Shown: positions 34,385-43,736 of the stretch, in pieces
How positions within the stretch are numbered: the stretch's first letter is position 1
Layout of the letters: every line of letters begins with the position of its first letter
NCBI GenBank assembly: GCA_964522105.1
Contig: CAZFVA010000016.1
Coordinates: forward strand, 1-64,000
Length of the DNA: 64,000 nt
Reading direction: 5' to 3'
Source: JAGOFO01 sp964522105
GTDB taxonomy: Bacteria; Myxococcota_A; UBA9042; DTJE01
Position numbers and translations under genes: made by a program
The notes under the pieces: generated by a model
Seen by the model: the letters and a program-made list of their open reading frames with translations, nothing else
Databases searched by the model: none
What the model was told of the DNA's origin: nothing

Positions 34385-35529
34385 GCCTGAAAAAGAAGTT
34401 ACAACCCGGGCCGGAAGTAGATGATTTTGATATCACTGTTTTCAATCAGTACATACCGGACATTGCGACCGCGGCCCGCCGGATTGCGCAGTTGCAGGTT
34501 GCCCTGCGTCGTGCTCACGCTGACTTCAAGACGATGGAAGAACGTACGCGCAAGGATCGCGACGCGCTGAAGCATCTGGTCAGGCAGCGGGACGAACAGC
34601 AGTTACTGGCGCACGGTCTTGCCAGGGCGAACGCTGAAAGTGCTGAATTGATGGTCGAGCTCGAGATGAAAAATCGCGAGCTTCAGGAAACTAACGTCGA
34701 AATCGCACGCGCCAATGCTCACGCGTCTGAATTGATGGTTACGCTCGAGATTAAAGACGATTCAATATCCAAACTGAACAAATCGTTGTCATCCGCAAAT
34801 GTGCGGGCTGCGCAGTTGCTTGCCGAGCGCGAAATGAGGCTTGAAGAGCTGGATAAGGTCAACAAGCGCCTGAAAAGCGAAGTCATCGAACGTAAAAAAG
34901 CACAGAAAGAACTGGCCCACCTTGCTGAAGAACTTAAGGCGGCCAACGCGAATCTGGACCGTCTGGCGACTGTAGATACGCTGACTGATCTTTTGAACCG
35001 GCGTGGCCTGCAGCGCAGTCTGGATATGGAACTGTCGCGTGTTCAGCGCCTGGGGACGACGATCGGCGTGATTTTCGTTGATATCGATGATTTCAAGACG
35101 TTCAATGACGCCTGGGGTCACGCTGTCGGCGATCAGGTTCTGGTCGAGATCACTAATAGATTCAAGCAGTGTCTGCGTGCGTCGGATTTTCTGGGGCGTA
35201 TCGGTGGTGACGAATTCATGGCGATTCTTCCGGTCATCACCGAAGACGTGCTGCTGGCGGTAGCTGAACGCATCAGAACTGAAGTTGCGTCTACGCCGCT
35301 GGTTGTGGTGCCGGAAGAAATTAACGGTACGATCAGTCTGGGCGTCGCGGTTCTCCCCCCGGCAGTATCGAATATTACCGATATTCTGAGGCTCACCCGC
35401 GCGGCATTGAAAAGCAGTAAGAGTGCTGGAAAAAACAAAGTTACTGTAATTGACAGCGCCGAAGCAAAGGCTGCCATAGCAGCTGCCGCCGCCGCAGTTC
35501 CAGCCAGTTCATCTGCATCCAGGAAATAG
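34381..35529 (+). CDS. Diguanylate cyclase with N-terminal coiled coil
   Basis: 382 aa. Residues ~70-195 form a long coiled coil with three similar ~29-residue units (ARANAESAELMVELEMKN; ARANAHASELMVTLEIKD; SSANVRAAQLLAEREMRL). The C-terminal GGDEF domain is complete: DTLTDLLNRRGL, FVDIDDFKTFND, active site GGDEF at 275-279, and RxxD inhibitory site RASD at 266-269, so c-di-GMP product inhibition is expected. No PAS or REC sensor. It ends in an Ala/Ser tail. Because its ATG overlaps the DsrE stop, it belongs to the tusA-dsrE operon, an unusual pairing. Confidence 0.92.
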   Translation: MSLKKKLQPGPEVDDFDITVFNQYIPDIATAARRIAQLQVALRRAHADFKTMEERTRKDRDALKHLVRQRDEQQLLAHGLARANAESAELMVELEMKNRELQETNVEIARANAHASELMVTLEIKDDSISKLNKSLSSANVRAAQLLAEREMRLEELDKVNKRLKSEVIERKKAQKELAHLAEELKAANANLDRLATVDTLTDLLNRRGLQRSLDMELSRVQRLGTTIGVIFVDIDDFKTFNDAWGHAVGDQVLVEITNRFKQCLRASDFLGRIGGDEFMAILPVITEDVLLAVAERIRTEVASTPLVVVPEEINGTISLGVAVLPPAVSNITDILRLTRAALKSSKSAGKNKVTVIDSAEAKAAIAAAAAAVPASSSASRK

Positions 35530-35552
35530 TGCGTCGCGCCTGAATATTGATA

Positions 35553-36472
35553 CTAGACAGCACCCCGCGCGCTGAAAACCGCGCTGAAGGTCTTCGCGAG
35601 CAGCCTTACGTCCATACCGAAGGATTGCATTCTTTTGTACCGGGTGTCCATGCGCATCCAGTCTTCAAAGCCGATCTCGGCGCGTCCGCTGACCTGCCAG
35701 ATGCCTGTGATGCCGCCGACCGTATTCAGTCTGTTGCGGTGCCACGGGTCGTACTTGACGACTTCATCAAGCGTCGGCGGGCGCGGACCTACCAGGGACA
35801 TGTCGCCACACAGCACGTTCCAGAGCTGAGGCAGTTCGTCGATACTGGTCTTGCGCAGAACCCGGCCAAGCGGCGTGATTCTGGGATCCAGCTTCATCTT
35901 GAACACCGGCCCGGAACATTCATTCTGTTCGCTCAACGTGGCCTTCAGCTCTTCCGCGTTCGGGACCATCGTGCGGAATTTGATGAAGTTGAAAGGTCTG
36001 CCACCGGCCCCGGCGCGCTTCTGGACAAAGAACACCGGCCCTTCCGGGCTTGTGATCCTGACCAGCAGCGCCACGCATCCAAGGAACGGAGCAATGATAA
36101 CCAGCAGAGTCCCCGCGATCAGTACATCCATGGCCCTTTTCCACCATGGAAGCGGCTGGATCAGAAGATCCTCAAGGTTCTCGGCCCGCTTTGCCGAGAA
36201 CCTGTGATCAAAAGGGAGAATGTTCCCGACTTTGTTGACCGTTTTCTGGTTCAGGATGGTGTCCTTGCTGCCCGGAGCCCACATCGCGTCTTCACCGGCA
36301 TTACCCTGATACGTGTAGATCAGGTCCGGTACATCCATGTCGATCTTCTGCAGAACCTCGTGGACACGGTCTGCGAAGTGCCTGGAATTTTCGGCGTTTG
36401 TGTCAGGCAGCAGGACTCCGATCTTGAACGGTTCCATCCAGCCGACCTCGTCAGGCAGACGGCGACATTTCA
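35553..36472 (-). CDS. Polyprenyl-phosphate sugar transferase (initiating glycosyltransferase), N-terminus lost in gap
   Basis: About 306 residues are visible. The C-terminal ~210 residues are the Bac_transf domain (WbaP/ExoY type): WWKRAMDVLIAGTLLVIIAP (membrane hairpin), PVFFVQKRAGAGGRPFNFIK, FRTMVPNAEE, RRTSIDELPQL-like RKTSIDELPQLWNVLCGDMS, and LVGPRPP. The family transfers a sugar-1-phosphate to undecaprenyl phosphate, the first step of polysaccharide repeat assembly. The N-terminal segment (DEVGWMEPFKIGVLLPDTNA) matches the regulatory domain found in relatives. The true start lies inside the 100-N gap; the 60 bases beyond the gap in this frame look unlike the family. Confidence 0.88.
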
Positions 36473-36572
36473 NNNNNNNNNNNNNNNNNNNNNNNNNNNN
36501 NNNNNNNNNNNNNNNNNNNNNNNNNNNNNNNNNNNNNNNNNNNNNNNNNNNNNNNNNNNNNNNNNNNNNNNN
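36473..36572. other. Scaffold gap of 100 N without duplicated flanks
   Basis: Unlike the other three gaps, the sequences on the two sides differ, so real DNA of unknown length is missing here: the start of the sugar transferase and probably the divergent promoters. Confidence 0.9.
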
Positions 36573-36674
36573 AAAAACTTTAGGGTTCCCGGGACGCCAT
36601 GTTTGATGTCGTCTGTATCTCATTGTCTGCAAACCGGTGATAGGATGGTTCGGGCAGTCTCAGAGCAGGGTTCA

Positions 36675-37841
36675 ATGGGTCGAAACAGCATCACAATCTG
36701 CGTCTTCATAGATGGCCTCGGCTGGAAAATCCTGGGGGATAATCCATTCCTTGAGGGTCTGTGCCGCAATCGAAAGCCTGTTGATACCCTGCTAGGATAC
36801 AGTTCTACGTGCGATCCGACCTACTTGACCGGTGTAAGCCCACAGGAACACAGACATTTCTCGTTCTTTTACTGGGATCCGGCTAATTCGCCGTTCGGCC
36901 TGTTCAGGCTTTTGTCCGTTCTTCCGTCAAGCATATTCGACCGTGGCCGTGTGCGTCACTGGCTGTCGCGCCTGGCCGGTGCAGCCCTTGGGTACACTGG
37001 ATACTTCCAGCTTTACAGTGTGCCTTTCAAGTACCTGAAGTTTTTCAACTATTCAGAAAAGAAAGACATTTACCAGCCGGGTGGAATCGTTGGCGGGCAG
37101 CCGACCATTTTTGACCACCTGCGGCGCAACAAGATTCCGCACTTCCTGGCGGACTGGCGCAAATCTGAGGAAGAGAACTTCGCACTGATGCAAAGGGTGA
37201 TAGGCGACGGGAAGCCGAAGCTCGCATGGATGTTTTGCGGCGGACTGGATGGAATCCTGCATTGTCAGGGAACCCATGGGTCTGACGTCAGGAAGAAGCT
37301 TGACTGGTACGAAAAGAAGATTACCGAAATTGTCGAGCTTGCCCGTAGCAAATATGATGATGTCCATATCCACGTGTTTTCAGATCACGGCATGGCAGAT
37401 GTAACCGGATCCATTGATCTTATTAGCATGCTGGATGCGACTGGTCTGAAGTTTGGCGTTGATTATGGCGCCATGTTTGATTCAACGATGGCCCGTTTCT
37501 GGTTTTTGAAACCCGACAGTCGCGAACGGATTGCTGAAGTCCTGGCCGGCGTGGCGCAGGGCAGGGTTCTGTCGGAAGACGACCTTGCGCGATTTGAATG
37601 TAATTTCCCCGGTCATCAGTATGGTGAACTGTTCTTCCTGTGTGACCCGGGCATCCTGATTGTTCCCAGTTTTATGGGCCTGAAGTCGATTCCGGGTATG
37701 CACGGCTATGACCCGGAGCACGTTGATTCGATTGCCATGTACATGACTAATAATGTTGATGGACGTCGCCCGGAAAAGCTCGCGGACATATTCGGGGTTG
37801 TGATGGACGAGGTCTTTGCGGGGCAGGAACACAAGATCTGA
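36675..37841 (+). CDS. Alkaline-phosphatase-superfamily phosphodiesterase (type I PDE/NPP-like)
   Basis: 388 aa from ATG 36675 (MGRNSITICVFIDGLGWKIL); an in-frame ATG at 36645 is possible. Metal and nucleophile motifs are recognisable: VFIDGLGWK, YSSTCDPTYLTGVSP (Ser/Thr nucleophile region), GGLDGILHCQGTHG, VFSDHGMADVTG and SIPGMHGYDPEH (His ligands). Members cleave phosphodiesters or move phospho-groups. Being the first gene of the plus-strand polysaccharide block, it could edit phosphate-containing decorations or lipid-linked intermediates; this is inferred from location. It is followed after 10 bp by the polymerase gene. Confidence 0.8.
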   Translation: MGRNSITICVFIDGLGWKILGDNPFLEGLCRNRKPVDTLLGYSSTCDPTYLTGVSPQEHRHFSFFYWDPANSPFGLFRLLSVLPSSIFDRGRVRHWLSRLAGAALGYTGYFQLYSVPFKYLKFFNYSEKKDIYQPGGIVGGQPTIFDHLRRNKIPHFLADWRKSEEENFALMQRVIGDGKPKLAWMFCGGLDGILHCQGTHGSDVRKKLDWYEKKITEIVELARSKYDDVHIHVFSDHGMADVTGSIDLISMLDATGLKFGVDYGAMFDSTMARFWFLKPDSRERIAEVLAGVAQGRVLSEDDLARFECNFPGHQYGELFFLCDPGILIVPSFMGLKSIPGMHGYDPEHVDSIAMYMTNNVDGRRPEKLADIFGVVMDEVFAGQEHKI

Positions 37842-37851
37842 CAGGGATTGA

Positions 37852-39252
37852 ATGGATTTTAAGACAATAGCATTTGCCCTTGTCGTGATTTTCGGCGTGC
37901 CAATGGTTACGTTGGGCTGTCTTTACTCAACAAAAATAAGGGATTGGGCAATTACGCTCATGGTGTTTTCCCTTGCGCTGGCGGATAAGGGAAACATCAA
38001 TTTTTTGTCTAATGCGACGTATCGTGGCCCTGATCGCGGGTTTGAAATCGCGCTGACCGACATCATGGCGTGGGGCATCGGGCTCTATCTGCTTGTCCAG
38101 CGGCGCAATTACAAATGGATTCCCGAGAACACCGTTTTGATGCTTCTGTACTTCGGTGCGGCATTGATTTCTGTTGGAAACTCCCCTGAGCCGCTTCTGT
38201 CTTACTTCACAATATTCAAGATGGTTCGCTGTTACATCCTTTTCGCGGTCTGCGCCAATATCTACCGTCAGAATATTTCCCTTGAGCCGCTGTGGAAAGG
38301 CCTGGTCGCGATAGCGTTTTACATAACGTGGTTCGCCTTGAAGCAGAAGTATCTGGATGGCTATTACCGGATCAAGGCCACGTTCGACCACTCCAATTCG
38401 GTTCCGTTGTTTTTAAATCAGATGCTGCCGTTGCTTATGGCAATGCTGTTTGTTCATCAGGGCAATCTGAAGAAGAAACTGATTACCGTTGCAGCATCAC
38501 TGGCCATGTTGTTCACGGTCGTCATGACATTTTCGCGCGCTGGAATGATTCTGGCCGTTCTAAGTATTCTTGCCGTCGTTTTTGTGGCTAATCGCCGGAT
38601 GAAATCTACGTTTGTCCGTCTGGTTACAATTATAACTCTAGCCGGAATTCTGGCCGGCGGTGCAGTCGCGGCCAATAGCATTATTCAAAGGTTTCTAGAG
38701 GCTCCTGAATCCAGTGCGATGGCCAGAGAAGAGTTCAATCGCGCTGCTGTTCAGATGGCGAATGACAACCCGAACGGCGTCGGTCTGAATCAGTTTTCAG
38801 GGGTTTTGACAAACAATCCGGTGTACCACCGTGGCTTGACCGTCATGGGAAATGAGACGGTCGCCGGTGTCTGCCACGAAGTCTATCTTTTGACAGCGGC
38901 CGAGACTGGCTGGATTGGAATGTACCTGTTTATCTTGATGATTGTCGGGCTTCTGGCCAGACAGGGGTGGGGGGCATTTCGGAACCGCGGCCCTGACAGC
39001 GTAATGATATTCGGGTTTTTCATCGGTGGTTTTATGCTGGCTCTGTCCGGGTTGCTTGAGTGGGTATTCAAGACAAACCCGATTTTGAACGTCTATATGG
39101 TTATGAGCGGATTTTCCGTTGGATATATTGCGCGGTCGCGCCAGGAAATGATGCGTTCGAAGGTCGTGCAGAAAGACACGCAAGACAAAGAAATCAGTGA
39201 TGGCGGCGACGTGGATGCAGCCCCGCAGTCCGCCACGGAGGTGCCCGGTTGA
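37852..39252 (+). CDS. O-antigen ligase/polymerase-like membrane protein (Wzy_C)
   Basis: 466 aa with about 11-12 predicted TM segments. The Wzy_C hallmark regions are present: TFSRAGMILAVLSILAVVFV, a large periplasmic loop with ANDNPNGVGLNQF, and VCHEVYLLTAAETGWIGMYL with the conserved His-Glu followed by TM helices. This family either polymerises repeat units (Wzy) or ligates polysaccharides. In a locus with flippase and chain-length protein, the polymerase role is more likely. The C-terminal ~40 residues are a hydrophilic tail. Its stop overlaps the next TTG start (TTGA). Confidence 0.85.
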   Translation: MDFKTIAFALVVIFGVPMVTLGCLYSTKIRDWAITLMVFSLALADKGNINFLSNATYRGPDRGFEIALTDIMAWGIGLYLLVQRRNYKWIPENTVLMLLYFGAALISVGNSPEPLLSYFTIFKMVRCYILFAVCANIYRQNISLEPLWKGLVAIAFYITWFALKQKYLDGYYRIKATFDHSNSVPLFLNQMLPLLMAMLFVHQGNLKKKLITVAASLAMLFTVVMTFSRAGMILAVLSILAVVFVANRRMKSTFVRLVTIITLAGILAGGAVAANSIIQRFLEAPESSAMAREEFNRAAVQMANDNPNGVGLNQFSGVLTNNPVYHRGLTVMGNETVAGVCHEVYLLTAAETGWIGMYLFILMIVGLLARQGWGAFRNRGPDSVMIFGFFIGGFMLALSGLLEWVFKTNPILNVYMVMSGFSVGYIARSRQEMMRSKVVQKDTQDKEISDGGDVDAAPQSATEVPG

Positions 39253-42200
39253 ATAGCGCACGCAGACTGGCCCTGGACAGCATAACCAGTTATGTACGGT
39301 TCGGTATGACGATGCTGATCCAGTTCTTCATGGTTCCGGTGATGCTTTCCAGCCTGGGCAAGGAAGGTTATGGACTGTGGACCTTGTCGTTCGCGGTTCT
39401 GGGGATACTGACTCTTGTCGACATGGGATTTTCCATGGGAGCGGTCAGGTTTACCGCCGAGGCTCGTGGAAAGCAGGATTTAGACGAAAGAAACCGGATG
39501 CTCAGCACGGTACTGGCCGTGTTTCTGGTGCTTGTCGTTGTAATTGCTGCCATTGTCGGCGTCATCAGCATCTTTTATCACGATCTTTTTGATCTGTGCG
39601 AAACCGACGTCGCGCACGCGCTGCCCGTGCTGTGGATACTGTCTTTACGGATGATAATCGGCCTTCCGCTAAGCATCTTCCGTTCAATTCTTTTTGGCGA
39701 TCGCAAGATCACGCAGGTCAATATCATACAGGCTGCCGGTGCCCTGGCGTACGGTGTTCTGGGCTGGATTGTACTGAAGGCAGGTTATGGAATAATCGGC
39801 CTGGCGTGGGTTAATGCCGGGACTCTGCTGGTGGAATACGCCGTCTATATGATTTTCGCTTTTGCGACGGTGGAAGGGTTGAAACTCAATCCATTTCACG
39901 CAAAGCGCAAAGCTTTCACGACGATTATGTTCATCTCGCTGGCCCAGTTCATAGTGACCTTGTCAGGGCTGGTCCTTCTGAAGATGGACCCGATCATTAT
40001 CAAACTGTTTTTACCACTGACCGCGGTTGCTTCCTACGGTGTGGCCCTGAAGGTCGCCGAAAGCGTCTTTCTGCTGCTGAAGCAGGGTGTAAACGTCCTT
40101 GGACCACGTGCGGCAGAATTTCATGGTGCCGGCCAGATGCACCTTCTGCTTGATTTCATGATAAGCGGGATGAAGTTTGTAACCGCTCCCGCCGCCATCA
40201 TCATGTTCTGTGTCTGGATGTTCGGCGGCCATATGCTGGAATTCTGGATTGGACATGGCTTTGATGACGCAGTACCGGCGTTGATAATCCTTGTGACCGC
40301 AATCTGTCTGTCCGTTCCCCAACTTGTCGCGTCCGGCATATTTACGATGACGGGGCACCACAAATTGACCGCGATCGCCACCGCGATGGGCGCGCTTATC
40401 AATCTGGTGCTGAGCGTTATTTTGATTCAGTTCATGGGCATAACCGGTGTTTCGATCGGTACGTTGTGCGCATCGTTATTCATTGATCTTATTGTTGTTC
40501 TGTGGCTGACCGGCAAGTACTACGGTCTGACGTACGGTGTCTTTGTAACGCAGGTCGTGTTGCCTCAGGTGATTCCGTCCATAGTCTGTCTGGGAATACT
40601 GGCCGCTTTTCGCCTGTGGCTGCCCCCCTGGAACATAGTCAGTCTGCTTGCCGTGTGTGCGGTCGCTGCTGCGGGGTACCTGTTTGTCTTCATGAAGCTT
40701 TCATTGATACCAAGCGAGCAGAATTTCTTCAGAAAGGCACTCGGCCGCAAGGTCGTTCCAACTTTGAAGCCGGTTATCGACCAGTGGCCGCTTACCGACG
40801 AGTTTGTTGCTGACTATCAGGAGCTGCGTCGCGTTGGAGCAGGCTCAAGCGTATTCAATGATGTTGACTGGTTACGCGCCGGAATCGAGTTTGGTGCACG
40901 CAAGAACTCGAAGGTGGTTTCCGTCAGGTTCCTGGATAATCACGGTCTGACTGCCGCCATGGGCATATTTGCAGGAACCGAATACCAGGAAGGTCGGCTG
41001 AATTTCAAAGTTCTTAGAACAATTGACACAAATACCCAGAGGTTTATTCCAATAGTTGGAAGGGACAGGGAATCGATTTCAAAGGCTATGCACAGCCTGA
41101 TCGGCAGCTTTAATTCGAGCTACGACGTCATCGATTTCTTCAAACTTGACGGTCAGTTTCTTGAGTCTGTCAGAGGTTGCCGGAGGGTTAGCACGGAACT
41201 GCATGACCGGCAACCAAGGATCATTATCGACGGTTCGTTTGAAGACTATCTGGCAATGAGGGGGCGTGCGCACCGCAAGAAGATTAAGCGGCGCCGTCAG
41301 TACGTCGAGGATGCATTCGGCGAACTGACTTTTGTCCGCCTGCGCAGTCCTGAAGATTATGCCGGCATCGATCTGCAGACGTTGCTGGACGAGCTTTTTG
41401 CAATTTATGAGCGCAAATGGGCCGATGATTCGGATGCAAATCCGGGCGTCATCAACAGCATGAAACCGTTTGTCTGTCGGATAGCGCCGAAGTTCATGCA
41501 GGAAGGCAATCTTGATATCTGCATGCTGAAGGCAGGACCGCGAATACTGGCTTTCGACATCAATCTGGTCAACGACGGCGTTATCAACATGATATGCGGC
41601 GCCTACGAGCCGGACACCGCACACACAGGCCCCGGCAGTGCTCTTCTGATCGAGGAGATCAGGAATTCGTGTGAACGAGGTGACCAGGTAATTGAGTTCG
41701 GCGGCGGGTATCTTGATTACAAGATGTTGTGGACGAAGGATGTCGAAAATTCCTGGCATATGAGGTTCTTTTCTACCACCGCCATCGGTCGCATCAAACA
41801 CGTTGCCTGGCGGCTGAGTCCGCGAAGAATCAAGACGCGGCTTGCCAGCATTTTCTACAGGATAGCGAGGTCAAAATTGAACGGGAAACTGTTTGAATTC
41901 GGCTCGTTCAATGTCTATTCCTTTGAAGCGATGCGTGCGTTGCCGGTTGAATCCCTGGGCCTGGAAGCCCGCCCGGTGACGCCGGCCGATCTGCCCGCCC
42001 TGTGCAGATGTCGCGCGATGGCCGACATCGAAAAGGGCAGTCAGGAAATGGCTGTCCGGATGTCACGGGGGGCCGGGGGGCTGGCACTGTGGGATAAGGA
42101 CCGAGTGGTCGCATATGGCTGGTTGAACCGTGGAACGAATCTGCAGGAAGACAGTGACAGATACAGGATGAATATGGGGCAGGCCGGGGCTTATGTGTTT

Positions 42201-42524
42201 GATACGTTTATACATCCTGACTTCCGGGGGCGCAGTTTGTACCCGGTTCTTGTCAAATCCATGATGAAGCATGCCGAGTCGCAAGGTATCAGCCAGTTCT
42301 ACGTGACAGTTGATACAACGAATGAAAGAAGTATTCGCGCCCATCAGAAGGCCGGGGTTGAGCTGATCGAGACCGTTCAGTTCCTGGATCTTGGTTTTGT
42401 CACGATGCACGATGCCGTATTTGAAGGTAAACACCGGCGGCAGTGGGACTTCAAGTGGAAGCGTCGCGATTTTGTGTCCACCAGGGTTAAGGACGGGGGG
42501 CTGAATGTCCAGGAAAACGGTTGA
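39249..42524 (+). CDS. Fusion protein: Wzx-type flippase + CelD/FemAB-like GNAT_6 + GNAT acetyltransferase
   Basis: 1091 aa from TTG 39249 with GGAGGT 6 nt upstream (stop/start overlap TTGA). Residues ~1-480: polysaccharide transport flippase with about 12-14 TM helices (RRLALDSITSYVRFGMTMLI; GYGLWTLSFAVLGILTLVDM). Residues ~510-870: CelD/FemAB-like acyltransferase (RGRAHRKKIKRRRQYVEDAF; TGPGSALLIEEIRNSC; VIEFGGGYLDYKMLW). Residues ~900-1060: a second GNAT domain (TFIHPDFRGRSLYPVLVKSM and VTVDTTNERSIRAHQKAG). No gap, frameshift or stop lies within. A flippase with two cytoplasmic acyltransferase domains is unusual; it suggests acylation of the lipid-linked repeat unit coupled to export. Confidence 0.88.
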   Translation: MNSARRLALDSITSYVRFGMTMLIQFFMVPVMLSSLGKEGYGLWTLSFAVLGILTLVDMGFSMGAVRFTAEARGKQDLDERNRMLSTVLAVFLVLVVVIAAIVGVISIFYHDLFDLCETDVAHALPVLWILSLRMIIGLPLSIFRSILFGDRKITQVNIIQAAGALAYGVLGWIVLKAGYGIIGLAWVNAGTLLVEYAVYMIFAFATVEGLKLNPFHAKRKAFTTIMFISLAQFIVTLSGLVLLKMDPIIIKLFLPLTAVASYGVALKVAESVFLLLKQGVNVLGPRAAEFHGAGQMHLLLDFMISGMKFVTAPAAIIMFCVWMFGGHMLEFWIGHGFDDAVPALIILVTAICLSVPQLVASGIFTMTGHHKLTAIATAMGALINLVLSVILIQFMGITGVSIGTLCASLFIDLIVVLWLTGKYYGLTYGVFVTQVVLPQVIPSIVCLGILAAFRLWLPPWNIVSLLAVCAVAAAGYLFVFMKLSLIPSEQNFFRKALGRKVVPTLKPVIDQWPLTDEFVADYQELRRVGAGSSVFNDVDWLRAGIEFGARKNSKVVSVRFLDNHGLTAAMGIFAGTEYQEGRLNFKVLRTIDTNTQRFIPIVGRDRESISKAMHSLIGSFNSSYDVIDFFKLDGQFLESVRGCRRVSTELHDRQPRIIIDGSFEDYLAMRGRAHRKKIKRRRQYVEDAFGELTFVRLRSPEDYAGIDLQTLLDELFAIYERKWADDSDANPGVINSMKPFVCRIAPKFMQEGNLDICMLKAGPRILAFDINLVNDGVINMICGAYEPDTAHTGPGSALLIEEIRNSCERGDQVIEFGGGYLDYKMLWTKDVENSWHMRFFSTTAIGRIKHVAWRLSPRRIKTRLASIFYRIARSKLNGKLFEFGSFNVYSFEAMRALPVESLGLEARPVTPADLPALCRCRAMADIEKGSQEMAVRMSRGAGGLALWDKDRVVAYGWLNRGTNLQEDSDRYRMNMGQAGAYVFDTFIHPDFRGRSLYPVLVKSMMKHAESQGISQFYVTVDTTNERSIRAHQKAGVELIETVQFLDLGFVTMHDAVFEGKHRRQWDFKWKRRDFVSTRVKDGGLNVQENG

Positions 42525-43722
42525 TGTTATCCCGCTGCGTTCAGAAGGCGACTGGGCTGGGCTGAAAGACCGCTACGACGCCCTGTATGTCCGTTTCGGC
42601 TGCTGTCCGTTCATGGACTTTGAATATCTGCACCTGAACTGGACGTCTTTCTACCCTGAAACGACGTGCTGGTACCTGGAATTTCGTGGGGGGCAGGGCG
42701 AAACTGTTGCCGCGGGCATCTACCGTGAGTTTGTGCATGTCGAAAGCCCGCTGAAGCCTAAAGCCCTGCGTTCAATTGACCACACCATGTTCATGGCAAT
42801 CGACCCGTTCATGCATGACCGCACCAAAGCTGCCAGTGCGTTTGATACCGTTGCCGGCCTGTTATCTGACGTCCAGAAGGCGACCGGTGCAGATATGTTC
42901 AGCCTGTTTCGCATGAGTGATGTGGCCGCAGGTAGTCTGGCTGACGCACTTGTTCGATGTGGCCTGTACGTGCGTCGGGAAGACTGCCTTAGTTCGGCGT
43001 CGATGGACCTTTCTATTGATCCTGAAGCGTTTTATATCGCAAAGAAGCGGCAGGTCAGGGATACAAGACGCCTGGAACGTAAAACGATAGAAGCCTTTCC
43101 CGACGGCGTGGGCTTTCAGGATATCAAGACATGGGAACTGACCGATTCAGCGTTTGAAGAGGTGTTGCACCGGTTGGACGTGCTTGAACAGAAGACGTGG
43201 CAGAACTCGTGGGAACGCGGGTCCGAACGTGTTGATGTAGAACTTACAGCCAGCTTCAATCATGCAGCAATGCACCAGTGGCGGCAGTCCAGATTGCTTA
43301 ATCTGTACATTCAGACTCTATACGGGAAAGATGTGTCGTTTTTCATGATTCTGGACCGCTGCCCGACGATATGGGCGTTGAAGATGGGGTTTGACCCTGA
43401 ATATGCCGATTACGGTGTCGGGAAGCAGGTGTTTCTGCACACCATTTCACAAAAGCTGCAATGTTGTTCCGGAGCCGCTATGGAACTTGGCGGTGGCGCC
43501 AATGAGTGGAAGCTGCGCTGGAGCCCCGATTTGTTCAATCTGCAGAAGATCGAGTGGGCGCTTCCCAGCTTGAAGGGCAGGGCGTGGCAGATTTTCCAGC
43601 GGGCGCGGGCTGTCATTAAAAAGCTGAAACCTGCCAGATCTGCAGGTGTTTCCGAAGCCGCGGCCCCTTCATCAAAGCCTGCCGGCGATTCCACCGCGAC
43701 CGATACTGCCGCCACGGATTAG
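42505..43722 (+). CDS. CelD/FemAB-like GNAT-family acyltransferase
   Basis: 405 aa; ATG 42505 overlaps the fusion gene by 20 bp and has GGGGGG 4 nt upstream. It has the same GNAT_6 organisation as the middle domain of the preceding protein: IAKKRQVRDTRRLERKTIEA, FDPEYADYGVGKQVFLHTIS, and AAMELGGGANEWKLRW. The C-terminal ~45 residues are an Ala/Pro/Ser/Thr-rich tail. Likely transfers an acyl or amino-acyl group to a sugar of the repeat unit. Its stop is 14 bp from the convergent GT2 stop. Confidence 0.8.
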   Translation: MSRKTVDVIPLRSEGDWAGLKDRYDALYVRFGCCPFMDFEYLHLNWTSFYPETTCWYLEFRGGQGETVAAGIYREFVHVESPLKPKALRSIDHTMFMAIDPFMHDRTKAASAFDTVAGLLSDVQKATGADMFSLFRMSDVAAGSLADALVRCGLYVRREDCLSSASMDLSIDPEAFYIAKKRQVRDTRRLERKTIEAFPDGVGFQDIKTWELTDSAFEEVLHRLDVLEQKTWQNSWERGSERVDVELTASFNHAAMHQWRQSRLLNLYIQTLYGKDVSFFMILDRCPTIWALKMGFDPEYADYGVGKQVFLHTISQKLQCCSGAAMELGGGANEWKLRWSPDLFNLQKIEWALPSLKGRAWQIFQRARAVIKKLKPARSAGVSEAAAPSSKPAGDSTATDTAATD

Positions 43723-43736
43723 GTGTGCTGTCCGGT

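Noticed and set aside
36573..36632. N-terminus of the sugar transferase beyond the gap
   Set aside because: The residues do not resemble the family, and the frame depends on the artificial gap length.
35547..37841. One long plus-strand frame through the 100-N gap that would encode a 764-aa protein
   Set aside because: Its first half is the opposite strand of the sugar transferase and the frame across the gap is arbitrary. Only the phosphodiesterase from 36675 onward has family motifs.
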